Positions 1 to 6,462 of a stretch of 12,210 nucleotides of DNA are shown here, in pieces. The notes beneath the pieces were generated by a model. It saw only the letters and a program-made list of their open reading frames with translations. It had not been told where the DNA came from and made no database searches. This DNA comes from CAYLNK01 sp964384675. Lineage in GTDB: Bacteria > Acidobacteriota > Thermoanaerobaculia > UBA5066. Position 1 is the first letter of the stretch. The number at the start of each line of letters is the position of its first letter. The DNA lies in NCBI GenBank assembly GCA_964384675.1, contig CAYLNK010000201.1, forward strand, positions 1-12,210, in the 5' to 3' direction. A program made the translations under genes and the position numbers.

Positions 1-2
1 GG

Positions 3-344
3 CGGCGCCGCTTCCTGCCGGCGCTCGGCCCGGTCGTTCGCATCGCCACGCCGTGCCGGGTCGTGCACGGCCGCGCGCTCTTCCCCGGCACGGTGGGGCT
101 GACGCCGGAGGGGCTCGTCTGGGACGCGCCGTTCGGGCTCTCGGGCCACGTGCCGTTCGAGCGGATCCGGCGGCTGGAGACGGATCAGCGGCTCCGGACG
201 GGCCGGCGGCTGCTGCGCTCCGAGGTGCTGCGGGTGACGCGGACCGACGGCCGCGTCGAGGAGCTGGTGCTCGGCCGGGGCGCCGCGTACGAGTGGCATC
301 GCGCCATCGGGGAGTGGGTGGGGCGGCAGGGAGCGGTAGGCTAG
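3..344 (+). CDS. C-terminal part of a PH/GRAM-like domain protein (5' end outside window)
   Basis: The reading frame is open from the left edge to a TAG at 342-344, so only the last 113 residues or so are visible. The stretch reads like a small beta-rich PH/GRAM-type domain: a 'GLVW' strand, then 'VPFERIRRLE', a basic patch, then 'VLRVTRTDGRVEELVLG' and a closing amphipathic helix with 'WHRAIGEWV'. That order (strand, VPF-x-x-I, strand, DG turn, C-terminal helix with Trp) is typical of bacterial PH-like or GRAM-like domains. I recognise the style, not a named family. A GTG at 63 could be an internal start, but in-frame coding sequence continues upstream of it, so it is more likely a valine codon. 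Its stop lies one base from the stop of the convergent minus-strand gene. No membrane segment is visible in the part seen. Function unknown. Confidence 0.6.
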   Translation, partial: RRRFLPALGPVVRIATPCRVVHGRALFPGTVGLTPEGLVWDAPFGLSGHVPFERIRRLETDQRLRTGRRLLRSEVLRVTRTDGRVEELVLGRGAAYEWHRAIGEWVGRQGAVG

Positions 345-345
345 G

Positions 346-1017
346 CTAGGAGGGGGGCTTCGATTCCGCCAGCAGGCGCTCGATGAACGCGAGCTTGAAC
401 TCCTCGAGACGCAGGGACGCTTCCTGGCTCCAGCCGAGTGATTCGGCCATCTTCCCCGCGCGGAACCCGTTCAGCACCCAGGCCAGCGTCGGCGCCGAGA
501 ACCCCCCGTCCTTGCGCGGCGCCTCCGCCAGCGCCCGCCGGAAGTCACCCCCCGACTCGAGCAGGACACGCACGTCTTCGAGGTCGCGTGCCTCGGAACG
601 CGAAAGTAGAGTGCAGAGCTTGTTGACGAGGATCTCGTGCGGCGTGTCGACCAGGACCCGTACACCGAGGATCTCGCGCTCATCTGGCGCTTCGATCCGT
701 TCGGCGGTATCGACGACGAGGTCGACGACGCACGTCTCCCCACCGTCGGTCACCCGGAGGCGATGGAACGTCGGATACGACTGGAGCGAGTCCACCTGCA
801 AGCCGGCGCCTCTGACACGCTCGATCGCCCTTTCCGGCAGCTCCCCCAGCTGCTTCAGCCCGTACCAGAACAGGTCGAGGTCCTTCGTCCCTCGGTGAAA
901 GGTGTGAAATCCAGCGAGCGCGGCCCCTCCGGTGAGAATGCCGCGCGGCTCGGCCGAGCAGAGAACCGCGAGCAGGCGCTGCTGAAGTGGAGAGAGCCTA
1001 GATTCCGGGCCTGACAT
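346..1017 (-). CDS. AbiEii/AbiGii-type nucleotidyltransferase (toxin-like)
   Basis: A protein of 223 residues if started at ATG 1017. Seen: a nucleotidyltransferase signature 'LTGGAAL' near residues 28-34, followed by 'RGTKDLDLF' (D46, D48 as metal ligands), a third carboxylate in 'CVVDLVVD' (D99), and the family's C-terminal block 'HEILVNKL...SRSEARDLEDV' (K133, R140, RD 144-145, D148). This layout is that of the AbiEii/AbiGii (DUF1814) polymerase-beta-like nucleotidyltransferases, the toxin halves of type IV toxin-antitoxin and abortive-infection systems. In studied members the target is RNA, including tRNA. The start overlaps the end of the small upstream gene by 20 bases, so the two are probably translated from one message. 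A GTG at 1056 is an alternative start giving 236 residues; neither has a good Shine-Dalgarno. No AbiEi-type winged-helix antitoxin is present. Family assignment is fairly sure; toxicity is inferred. Confidence 0.8.
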   Translation of the reverse strand: MSGPESRLSPLQQRLLAVLCSAEPRGILTGGAALAGFHTFHRGTKDLDLFWYGLKQLGELPERAIERVRGAGLQVDSLQSYPTFHRLRVTDGGETCVVDLVVDTAERIEAPDEREILGVRVLVDTPHEILVNKLCTLLSRSEARDLEDVRVLLESGGDFRRALAEAPRKDGGFSAPTLAWVLNGFRAGKMAESLGWSQEASLRLEEFKLAFIERLLAESKPPS

Positions 1018-1300
1018 CGACGTGCCAACGGCCCAGCAGCCAGGTCCAGAAGTCACGGCTGCGTCCGAGATAGCGCTCCAGCGTGGGCCAGAGCTCGGAT
1101 ACGGTGGCGAGGCTCACGAAGCTGAAGACGTCATCCGGCTTGGCCTGTCGCATGAGGCGTCCCACGTGATAGGCGCGCACGTCCGGATCCGGGCTCGACA
1201 ACAGGGCCCGGAACTCTCCCAGGGTCAGGTCGGTATCCCACAGGAAGTAGGGATGACCGGTCGCGTCGCACAGGCGGTCTGGGGGGGTCGGGCTCAACAT
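998..1300 (-). CDS. Small hypothetical partner gene of the nucleotidyltransferase
   Basis: A 100-residue soluble protein starting at ATG 1300, with an AGGA Shine-Dalgarno-like element just upstream. It has no membrane segment or signal peptide. It reads as a helical protein: 'HPYFLWDTDLTLGEFRALL', then 'VRAYHVGRLMRQAKPDDVFSFVSL', then a Trp-rich end 'SELWPTLERYLG..FWTWLL'. I recall proteins of this type (short, 'YLWD..LT...FR..L', 'RLM.QA...DVW.YV') next to AbiEii-family nucleotidyltransferases, but cannot name a domain. Its 3' end overlaps the nucleotidyltransferase gene by 20 bases, and its start is 10 bases from the stop of the RNase Z-like gene, so all three are likely cotranscribed. By position and size it is the candidate antitoxin or accessory subunit. 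That role is inferred from context only; no DNA-binding motif is obvious. Confidence 0.6.
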   Translation of the reverse strand: MLSPTPPDRLCDATGHPYFLWDTDLTLGEFRALLSSPDPDVRAYHVGRLMRQAKPDDVFSFVSLATVSELWPTLERYLGRSRDFWTWLLGRWHVDVRPGI

Positions 1301-1310
1301 CGCTCACATC

Positions 1311-2159
1311 CTAAGGCAGGAACGCGACCGTGCGCGACGCCAGCCGTTCCGGGAGCGCGCGCCGGATCGTCCTCTCGATCTCCTCGCCCGGCGTCCGGAG
1401 CGTCAGGTGGGTCAGCACCAGCACCTCGTTCTCGAACCGGTCGGCGTGCTCGGCGATCTCGCTCACGTGGAGGTGCCCCCACTGGCCCGCCCGGTCCGCG
1501 TGCCGTTCCTCCACGAAGGAGCACTCCAGGAGCATCACCTTGGCCCGGAACGCCTCCGGCGCGGCGCTCTCGAAGAACCCTCGCGCCGTGTCGCCCGAGT
1601 AGGCGACGAGCGGGATGGTCACCTCCTCCGCCACGGCGATCCCCGAGGCGGCGGCCGCCCGCACGTCGTGCGAGTCGCGGTCCCGCCACTCGGGCCTCAG
1701 CTTCCGCCGTACCTCGGACGCCACGAAGCCGAGCGTCGGGATCCGGTGCGCGACGCGGAACGCCGTGACACGGAGGTCTTTCCTCACGTCGACGGAGGCG
1801 CCGGGGGCGAGCGGCTCGACGCGCGCGTCGTAACGGACGGCCTCCAGCTCCTCGTGCAGGGCCAGGATGCGGCGCCAGGCGTCCACGGCCGACGGCTCGG
1901 TATGGACGACGCCGGCCGGATGACGCATCAGGCGGCGCTGGGAGGCCCAATAGGCGAGTCCGCCGCCGTGGTCGAGGTGCGCGTGCGAGAGGAAGACGTT
2001 GGCCACCGGGACGAGCTCGCTCGGCGTCCGCCCGAGGTCGTACGCGATCCCCAGCGCGGGCAGGTGGAACCACGTCTCGCGCCCGGCGACGGAGACCCCG
2101 GAGATCGGGATTCCCGCCCATGTCCGCGCCGCCCGCGCCTCGCGCCCCGCCCCGCTCAC
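1311..2159 (-). CDS. RNase Z-like metallo-beta-lactamase-fold hydrolase
   Basis: A 282-residue MBL-fold protein. Metal-ligand motifs are all visible: 'SHAHLDH' (H59, H61, D63, H64), 'VAHRIPTLGFV' (H138), 'YSGDT' (D190), 'GHLHVSEIAEHA' (H229/H231) and 'LTHLTL' (H251). The opening 'GRETWFHLP', the 'YDLGRTP' strand before the HxHxDH loop, and the 'PTLGFVASEVRRKLRPEW' segment resemble short tRNase Z proteins, particularly the plant-type short form, more than lactamases or glyoxalases. The family's job is endonucleolytic removal of the tRNA 3' trailer. It is not certain that this copy is the housekeeping enzyme; a paralogue acting on another phosphoester is possible. Start is GTG 2159, the only ATG/GTG/TTG before the conserved core, with no clear Shine-Dalgarno. 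It may be nearly leaderless. It is first in a run with the toxin-like pair and diverges from the MglA gene. Confidence 0.8.
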   Translation of the reverse strand: MSGAGREARAARTWAGIPISGVSVAGRETWFHLPALGIAYDLGRTPSELVPVANVFLSHAHLDHGGGLAYWASQRRLMRHPAGVVHTEPSAVDAWRRILALHEELEAVRYDARVEPLAPGASVDVRKDLRVTAFRVAHRIPTLGFVASEVRRKLRPEWRDRDSHDVRAAAASGIAVAEEVTIPLVAYSGDTARGFFESAAPEAFRAKVMLLECSFVEERHADRAGQWGHLHVSEIAEHADRFENEVLVLTHLTLRTPGEEIERTIRRALPERLASRTVAFLP

Positions 2160-2176
2160 CGCCCGAGGATACGGCC

Positions 2177-2182
2177 TATACT
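2177..2182 (+). promoter_or_regulatory. Candidate -10 element for the MglA-coiled-coil gene
   Basis: TATACT lies in the 62-bp divergent space, 40 bases before the ATG at 2222. The best upstream partner, CTCACC at 2155-2160 (16-base spacer), matches the -35 consensus at only three positions and sits inside the start of the divergent gene. On the opposite strand TATAGG overlaps it (2180-2175), so the two divergent genes could share the melted region. The -10 is good and the -35 weak; this is tentative. Confidence 0.3.
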
Positions 2183-2210
2183 GCCGGGGCTTTTCGTTCG
2201 CCCCCGGGAG

Positions 2211-2216
2211 AAGGAG
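2211..2216 (+). promoter_or_regulatory. Shine-Dalgarno that fixes the MglA start at 2222
   Basis: AAGGAG followed by five bases and then ATG at 2222. The frame is open upstream to an ATG at 2120, but that codon lies inside the divergent RNase Z-like gene and lacks such a site. In addition, MglA homology starts exactly at 2222, so this site decides the start. Confidence 0.8.
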
Positions 2217-2221
2217 CCGCG

Positions 2222-4507
2222 ATGGTCCTGTTCAACCACTCGACGCGGGAGCTGACGGCCAAGATCGTCTATTACGGGCCCGGTCTCTGCGGGAAGACGA
2301 CCAACCTGCGCGTCCTCCACGAGCGCCTCGAGAAGGGAAACGTCGGCCGGCTGCTCTCGCTCTCGACCGCGCAGGACCGCACCATCTACTTCGACCTCCT
2401 CCCGGTGGAGCTCGGCAATATCAAGGGCTACACCGTCCGCTTCCAGCTCTGCACGGTGCCCGGCCAGGTCTTCTACAACGAGACCCGCAAGCTCGTCCTG
2501 CGCGGCGTGGACGGCATCGTCTTCGTCGTGGACTCGCAGTGGTCCATGCTGTCGCACAACCTCGAGTCGTTCCAGAACCTCCGGGAGAACATGCGCGAGG
2601 CCGACATGGACCTCGACGCGGTCCCCGTGGTGATCCAGTACAACAAGCGTGACCTCCCGGGCGTCCTCTCCGTCGGCGGGCTGCAGGAGTCGCTGAACTT
2701 CCAGAGCTTCCCGTACGTGGAAGCCGTCGCGAACGAGGGGAAGGGCGTCGTCGAGACGTTCAAGCTGGTCTCGCGGCTCACGTTCGTGGAGCTGCTGCGC
2801 CGGCTCCAGAAATCGGGAGGCCTCGAGGGCGAGAGCCTGGCCGTGGCCGAGGGGGGACACGACGAGTCGCTCGCGCGCGCTCTCTCGCGGGCCGATCGCC
2901 GCCCACCCGAGCCCGACGCGACGCCGTTCACCGATTCGCCGTTCGAGACCACCGGCTCCTGGCCCGCGCCGGCGACCGGAGAGGTGTTCGGCGACATGAC
3001 CGGGGTGAAGAGACGGACGGTCTTCCCCCAGGCGCCCCCGCCGTCGGCGACGACGATCGCGATGACCCTTCCGCCGGTCGCTGCCGCGCCCGCGCCGCCA
3101 CCCGTCGCGCCCACGGCCCCAGCGGCGGCGTCCGCTGCCCAGGCCGAGGCGGACCACGGCCCGTTCTCCGTGGCGATCCGCCTGCCGATCCCGCCACCTC
3201 CGAGCACGGAGAGCCTCCTCGCGTTCGACGCGCCTCCGGCGCCCGCGCCCGCGCCGCCGCCGATCGCGGCGGCCGCGCCGGTCGCGCCGATCGAGTCGAT
3301 GGCCCTCGAGCCGCCGCCGCCTCCTCCGCCGCCGATCGTCGAGATGCCGCCCCCGCCCCCGCCGCCGGAGCCCCGGGCCTCTCTCGCGGACGTTGCGGCT
3401 CTCCGAAACGCCCTCGACACGCTCGGGGGGACGACCGCTCCCCTCCCCGAGGCGGTGTCCGCCCTGCGCCGCGACCTCGACGACCTGCGCGGCCGGGTCG
3501 AAAGCGTGGCCGCCGAGACCGACGGCTCGACGGTCGTGACCGGCTCTCTCCGCAAGGAGCTGAGCGACGTGAAGAGCCAGCTCCTCGAGGCGCTCGCCCG
3601 CGAGCCGGTCACCGCCGCCGCCGTGACGGCGCTGCAGGAGTCCGTCGCGGCACTCGGCTCCCGAGCGGACGCCGACCGGGCCGCGCTGCAGGAATCGATC
3701 GCCGCCCACGGCACACGCGCGGACGCCGACAGGGCCGCGCGGGAGGAGTCGATGTCGGCGCTCGGAGCGCGTGCGGAATCGGACCGCGCGCGGCTCGACG
3801 CGCTCGCCGCCGACGCCGACGACGTGAAGGCCGGGATCCGCGAGCTGGCGGGACGGATCGAGCTCGTCACCGGAACGGTGGAGAGCGCCCGCTCCGCCAC
3901 GAACGAGCTGGGAGCCCGGGTGACGGCGCTGGCCGCGTCGGAGCCCGTGCAGCGTGAGGAGGCCGCGGCCGCGCTGCGCCGCCTCGAGTCCCTGCTCGCG
4001 GAGGGCCGGACGGCAGATGCCGCTGCCGTGACCGAGCTGCGTCTGCGAGTGGACGGCGCGATGGCCGCCGTCGCGGCGCTGGCCTCGCAGGGGCGCGACG
4101 ACGTCTCGGGCCTCGAGGCCCGGGTCCAGGGAGCGCTCGACGAGCTCCGCGCGCACCGCGACGCGCAGGAGAGCCGCTCACGCGAGCTCGAGGAGACGGT
4201 CCAGAACCTGCGGGCCGCCCTGTCGGACAGCGAGAAGCGGCGCGACGAGGGCCTCGTCCCGCTGCTGTCCGCCCTCGAGACGGTGGGGGCGGATCGGGCG
4301 GGGCGCGAGGCCGAGGCCGCCGAGCTGGCCCGCCGTCTTTCGGGTTTCGAGGAGGAGCTCGCCCGCCAGCGGGACCAGGCGGCTCTGGCCCAGAAGCGGG
4401 CCGAGGACCGTGCCTCGTCGGCAGAGGATCGCGTCGCGGCCGCCGAAGGGCGCGTCCGGAAGCTCGCGGAGTCGCTCCGTCAGGCGCTCAGCGCCCTCGG
4501 CGAGTAG
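2222..4507 (+). CDS. MglA-family GTPase fused to a proline-rich linker and long coiled-coil tail
   Basis: A 761-residue protein. Residues 1-197 form a complete MglA-type small GTPase: P-loop 'GPGLCGKT' (19-26), switch I with 'DRTIYFD' (R53, T54), 'TVPGQ' (78-82, Q82) and 'NKRD' (141-144). From the known Myxococcus xanthus MglA these residues fall at the same numbers, including the catalytic R53 and Q82, so the domain should bind and hydrolyse GTP. MglA proteins set cell polarity and drive gliding and type IV pilus switching. Residues about 198-385 are a low-complexity linker rich in Pro and Ala with poly-Pro runs. Residues about 386-761 are charged, Ala- and Leu-rich heptad-like sequence, predicted coiled coil, containing an 18-residue repeat three times (470-523). 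Ordinary MglA stops near residue 195; the tail is the unusual part. No MglB (roadblock GAP) gene is in the window. A PilZ gene converges on its 3' end. No signal peptide or membrane segment. Confidence 0.9.
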   Translation: MVLFNHSTRELTAKIVYYGPGLCGKTTNLRVLHERLEKGNVGRLLSLSTAQDRTIYFDLLPVELGNIKGYTVRFQLCTVPGQVFYNETRKLVLRGVDGIVFVVDSQWSMLSHNLESFQNLRENMREADMDLDAVPVVIQYNKRDLPGVLSVGGLQESLNFQSFPYVEAVANEGKGVVETFKLVSRLTFVELLRRLQKSGGLEGESLAVAEGGHDESLARALSRADRRPPEPDATPFTDSPFETTGSWPAPATGEVFGDMTGVKRRTVFPQAPPPSATTIAMTLPPVAAAPAPPPVAPTAPAAASAAQAEADHGPFSVAIRLPIPPPPSTESLLAFDAPPAPAPAPPPIAAAAPVAPIESMALEPPPPPPPPIVEMPPPPPPPEPRASLADVAALRNALDTLGGTTAPLPEAVSALRRDLDDLRGRVESVAAETDGSTVVTGSLRKELSDVKSQLLEALAREPVTAAAVTALQESVAALGSRADADRAALQESIAAHGTRADADRAAREESMSALGARAESDRARLDALAADADDVKAGIRELAGRIELVTGTVESARSATNELGARVTALAASEPVQREEAAAALRRLESLLAEGRTADAAAVTELRLRVDGAMAAVAALASQGRDDVSGLEARVQGALDELRAHRDAQESRSRELEETVQNLRAALSDSEKRRDEGLVPLLSALETVGADRAGREAEAAELARRLSGFEEELARQRDQAALAQKRAEDRASSAEDRVAAAEGRVRKLAESLRQALSALGE
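3629..3790 (+). repeat. Three tandem copies of a 54-bp (18-residue) unit inside the coiled-coil tail
   Basis: Unit 1 at 3629-3682 (ALQESVAALGSRADADRA), unit 2 at 3683-3736 (ALQESIAAHGTRADADRA) and unit 3 at 3737-3790 (AREESMSALGARAESDRA) are exactly in frame and abut each other. Copies 1 and 2 differ at three residues; copy 3 has diverged further. A fourth, weaker copy may follow. An 18-residue period is not a multiple of seven but equals five helical turns at 3.6 residues per turn, so it is compatible with a continuous helix. Confidence 0.85.
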
Positions 4508-4510
4508 CCG

Positions 4511-4885
4511 CTACACCTGGAGGATGGCCGGACCGGCGCCGTTGGCCCGTTGCCGCTCGGTCCAGGCCTCGATCTTCGAGGTCAGCGCCTCGTCGAGGTG
4601 GACGAACTCGGCACCCGCCCGGTACAGGAGGACGCGGCCGCCGCGGCCGTCGTCCGTGAAGCCGCCGGCGGAGCAGCGCGTCACACGGACCTGACCCGAA
4701 AAGGTCAGACCGTCGGTGAAGTCCGCCTTCAGCTCGTAGACCGAGCCGGGCCGGAGCGGGGTCGGGACCTCGATCTGGAGCCCCGCGCTCGAGATGTTGT
4801 GGATCGAGACGGGAACGGTGGTCTTGAGCCGGCCGGCCGCCCCTTTGGCGACCGGCACCCGGAGCGCACGACGCCGCTCGACCAT
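4511..4885 (-). CDS. PilZ domain protein (cyclic-di-GMP receptor)
   Basis: A 124-residue single-domain protein. Both halves of the cyclic-di-GMP signature are present: RxxxR (R5 to R9, in 'ERRRALRVPV') and [D/N]xSxxG ('NISSAG', N30, S32, G35), followed by the beta-barrel strands ('LQIEVP', 'YELKADF', 'FSGQVRVTRC', 'AGAEFVHLD') and a short C-terminal helix. PilZ proteins change conformation on binding cyclic-di-GMP and act on pili, flagella, polysaccharide export or a partner protein. ATG 4885 has a strong GAGGAGG Shine-Dalgarno. The gene ends three bases from the stop of the convergent MglA-coiled-coil gene, and its own promoter candidate lies just upstream. With intact ligand residues, binding is likely. 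The link to MglA function is inferred from adjacency and from the shared link of both families to surface motility. Confidence 0.9.
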   Translation of the reverse strand: MVERRRALRVPVAKGAAGRLKTTVPVSIHNISSAGLQIEVPTPLRPGSVYELKADFTDGLTFSGQVRVTRCSAGGFTDDGRGGRVLLYRAGAEFVHLDEALTSKIEAWTERQRANGAGPAILQV

Positions 4886-4899
4886 TCCCGCTCCTCCTC

Positions 4900-4912
4900 G
4901 ACTAACTTAGTC
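4900..4912. repeat. Perfect 13-bp palindrome over the PilZ -10
   Basis: GACTAA-C-TTAGTC: two perfect 6-base arms around one central base, 15 bases before the PilZ start codon. It covers the proposed -10 (4904-4909). An operator for a dimeric regulator fits its position, but this is inference. Confidence 0.5.
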
Positions 4913-4932
4913 CTCGGCCTCGTCCCCGTCAA
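4904..4932 (-). promoter_or_regulatory. Candidate promoter of the PilZ gene
   Basis: Read on the minus strand, TTGACG (4932-4927) matches the -35 consensus at five of six positions. After a 17-base spacer comes TAAGTT (4909-4904), a weaker -10. This gives a leader of under 20 bases before the Shine-Dalgarno-ATG. It implies that pilZ can be transcribed apart from the upstream era-glycosyltransferase operon. Confidence 0.45.
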
Positions 4933-4945
4933 CGAAACGGGGACG
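4921..4945. repeat. Perfect 9-bp inverted repeat over the PilZ -35
   Basis: CGTCCCCGT, a 7-base loop, then ACGGGGACG. It lies 45 bases after the stop of the glycosyltransferase gene and overlaps the proposed PilZ -35. As RNA it would be a stable hairpin, but it lacks a T-tract on either strand, so a classical intrinsic terminator is unlikely. An operator or a Rho-assisted end hairpin are the alternatives. Confidence 0.5.
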
Positions 4946-4989
4946 GCGCGGCGAGAATCCGCGGGGCCCCCTCGATCCGGATCACCGGT

Positions 4990-6459
4990 TCATCTCACGC
5001 GCCTCCACGAAGCGCGGCCGTCGACGACCTCGTCCACCACGGTGTGAGACACGACGTAGCGGTAGAGGGCCGTCCGCCGCGCCTGGACGGCCTCCGGGGC
5101 CGGCTCCTGAAAGAAGACCGGAAGGCCGGGCCGGGCCCGCAGCGCCTCCACCACACGCTCGTCGGCTCCTCGCTTGTCGAGGCAGTACCAGAAGCCCGTG
5201 TTCACGTAGAGGCCGCCCGGGAATCGCGCGCCCAGGATCGGGTAGAGGTTCTCGTTCCGGACCCCGTAGAGCAGCAGCTCGCCGTCGGCGGGAACGTGAC
5301 CACGCGCGTCCTGCGCCTCCCTCACGGTCCGGTCGTCGTCCCAGTAGTAGACCCTCCGGCCCGCCTGATCGAGAGCGAGCGGACCCGCTCCGAGGAACGC
5401 CACCCCGAGCGCGGTCGCGATCAGCGCGGTGCCGGCGGCGAACGAGACGATCCGGACTCGCGACGCGCTGCGCCTCCGGAGCCGCCGCGCCAGGAAGGCC
5501 GCCAGCGCGCCACCTCGAAGGAGCGTCAGCGTCACGAGACCGGCGAGGCCCGCCAGATGGAGAAGATCCGCGCGCGGCCAGGCCATCGCCGCGGCGCCCA
5601 GCGCGACCCAGCCCACCGGGGACCGGAGGCGCCGTCCGGCCGGCAGCACGCGGGCGAGGAGCGCCAGCGCCGCGAGCCCGAGGAACAGCACCAGCGCCTC
5701 GTGGACGGTCGCGAGGTCCGGCGGTGTCGCGACCTCACCCGTCGCTCCGTAGACGAGCGGCACCACCAGCGTCCAGTAAAGATGGGTGGTCGTGCGGAAG
5801 GCGAGGCCCCAGAGAAGCCCGAAGGCCCCGTACGGTGCCGCGAGGAGCAGCGCGCAAAGGACGACGTTGCGGCCGTCACGCCGCCGGCTGCGGACCAGGA
5901 GCCAGAGGAGCGCGGCGAGGCCGGCCCAGGCCGACGTCTGCTTGACGAGGATCGCCGTGCCCAGGACGAGGAAGCCGAGGATCAGGTCACGCCGGTGTCC
6001 ACGTCGCTCGAAGCGCTCCAGAAGGAGGGCGGCGAGGAGGAGGAGGGGCGCGAGAACGGGATCGGGCCAGAGAGCCGGGCCCTCGGTGTAGACGACCCAG
6101 GCGACCAGGAGCGGCGGGGCCGCGAGGCACGCCAGGGCAGCCGTCCCGCGACTCCGGCGGAGTCCCGCGTCCGCAACCAGGAGGCCTGCCGTCGCGCCGA
6201 TCGCGACCCCCACGACGAGCCGGAACAGCCCGGCCGAGAAGCCCGCCATCCACCCCAGAAAGGCGGTGGCGAGGATCAGGAGCGGCGCGTGCGGGAAGAA
6301 GACGTCCCGGTAGAGGACGAGTCCGCGGCTGACGAAGTACGCGGGGGTGACGATCTCGGGCCACGCCGTGACGCCCAGCACCGCCGCCGAAGAGCCCGCC
6401 AGGCCCGCGGCGAGGACGGCGAAGCCCCAGACCTCGAGCCGGGCGGGGCGGCGTCTCAC
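4990..6459 (-). CDS. Multipass membrane glycosyltransferase-like protein (GT-C / GT39 type)
   Basis: A 489-residue protein with about nine to ten hydrophobic segments, an N-terminal Arg-rich cytoplasmic stub and a soluble C-terminal region of about 130 residues. The first outside loop carries 'LVLYRDVFFPHAPLL' (D52), the arrangement seen in GT-C glycosyltransferases of the ArnT/PMT (GT39-like) type, which use polyprenyl-phosphate sugars on the periplasmic face. The tail has 'GELLLYGVRNENLYPILGARFPGG' and 'VNTGFWYC', like the extracytoplasmic domains of such enzymes. The usual GT-C 'DE' pair is not evident, so catalysis is less sure than topology. Start GTG 6459 lies three bases after the era stop, suggesting translational coupling as the last gene of the phoH-ybeY-corC-era operon. 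Substrate unknown. A similar membrane protein is found at the right end of the window. Confidence 0.7.
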   Translation of the reverse strand: MRRRPARLEVWGFAVLAAGLAGSSAAVLGVTAWPEIVTPAYFVSRGLVLYRDVFFPHAPLLILATAFLGWMAGFSAGLFRLVVGVAIGATAGLLVADAGLRRSRGTAALACLAAPPLLVAWVVYTEGPALWPDPVLAPLLLLAALLLERFERRGHRRDLILGFLVLGTAILVKQTSAWAGLAALLWLLVRSRRRDGRNVVLCALLLAAPYGAFGLLWGLAFRTTTHLYWTLVVPLVYGATGEVATPPDLATVHEALVLFLGLAALALLARVLPAGRRLRSPVGWVALGAAAMAWPRADLLHLAGLAGLVTLTLLRGGALAAFLARRLRRRSASRVRIVSFAAGTALIATALGVAFLGAGPLALDQAGRRVYYWDDDRTVREAQDARGHVPADGELLLYGVRNENLYPILGARFPGGLYVNTGFWYCLDKRGADERVVEALRARPGLPVFFQEPAPEAVQARRTALYRYVVSHTVVDEVVDGRASWRRVR

Positions 6460-6462
6460 GCG

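Noticed and set aside
2120..2221. Upstream ATG 2120 as start of the MglA gene
   Set aside because: It lies within the divergent gene and has no ribosome site. MglA homology and AAGGAG both support 2222.
2156..4156. Long minus-strand open frames opposite the MglA-coiled-coil gene (also 2473-3900)
   Set aside because: They are Arg-, Gly- and His-rich shadows of high-GC coding DNA, with no recognisable domain, opposite a gene with clear motifs.
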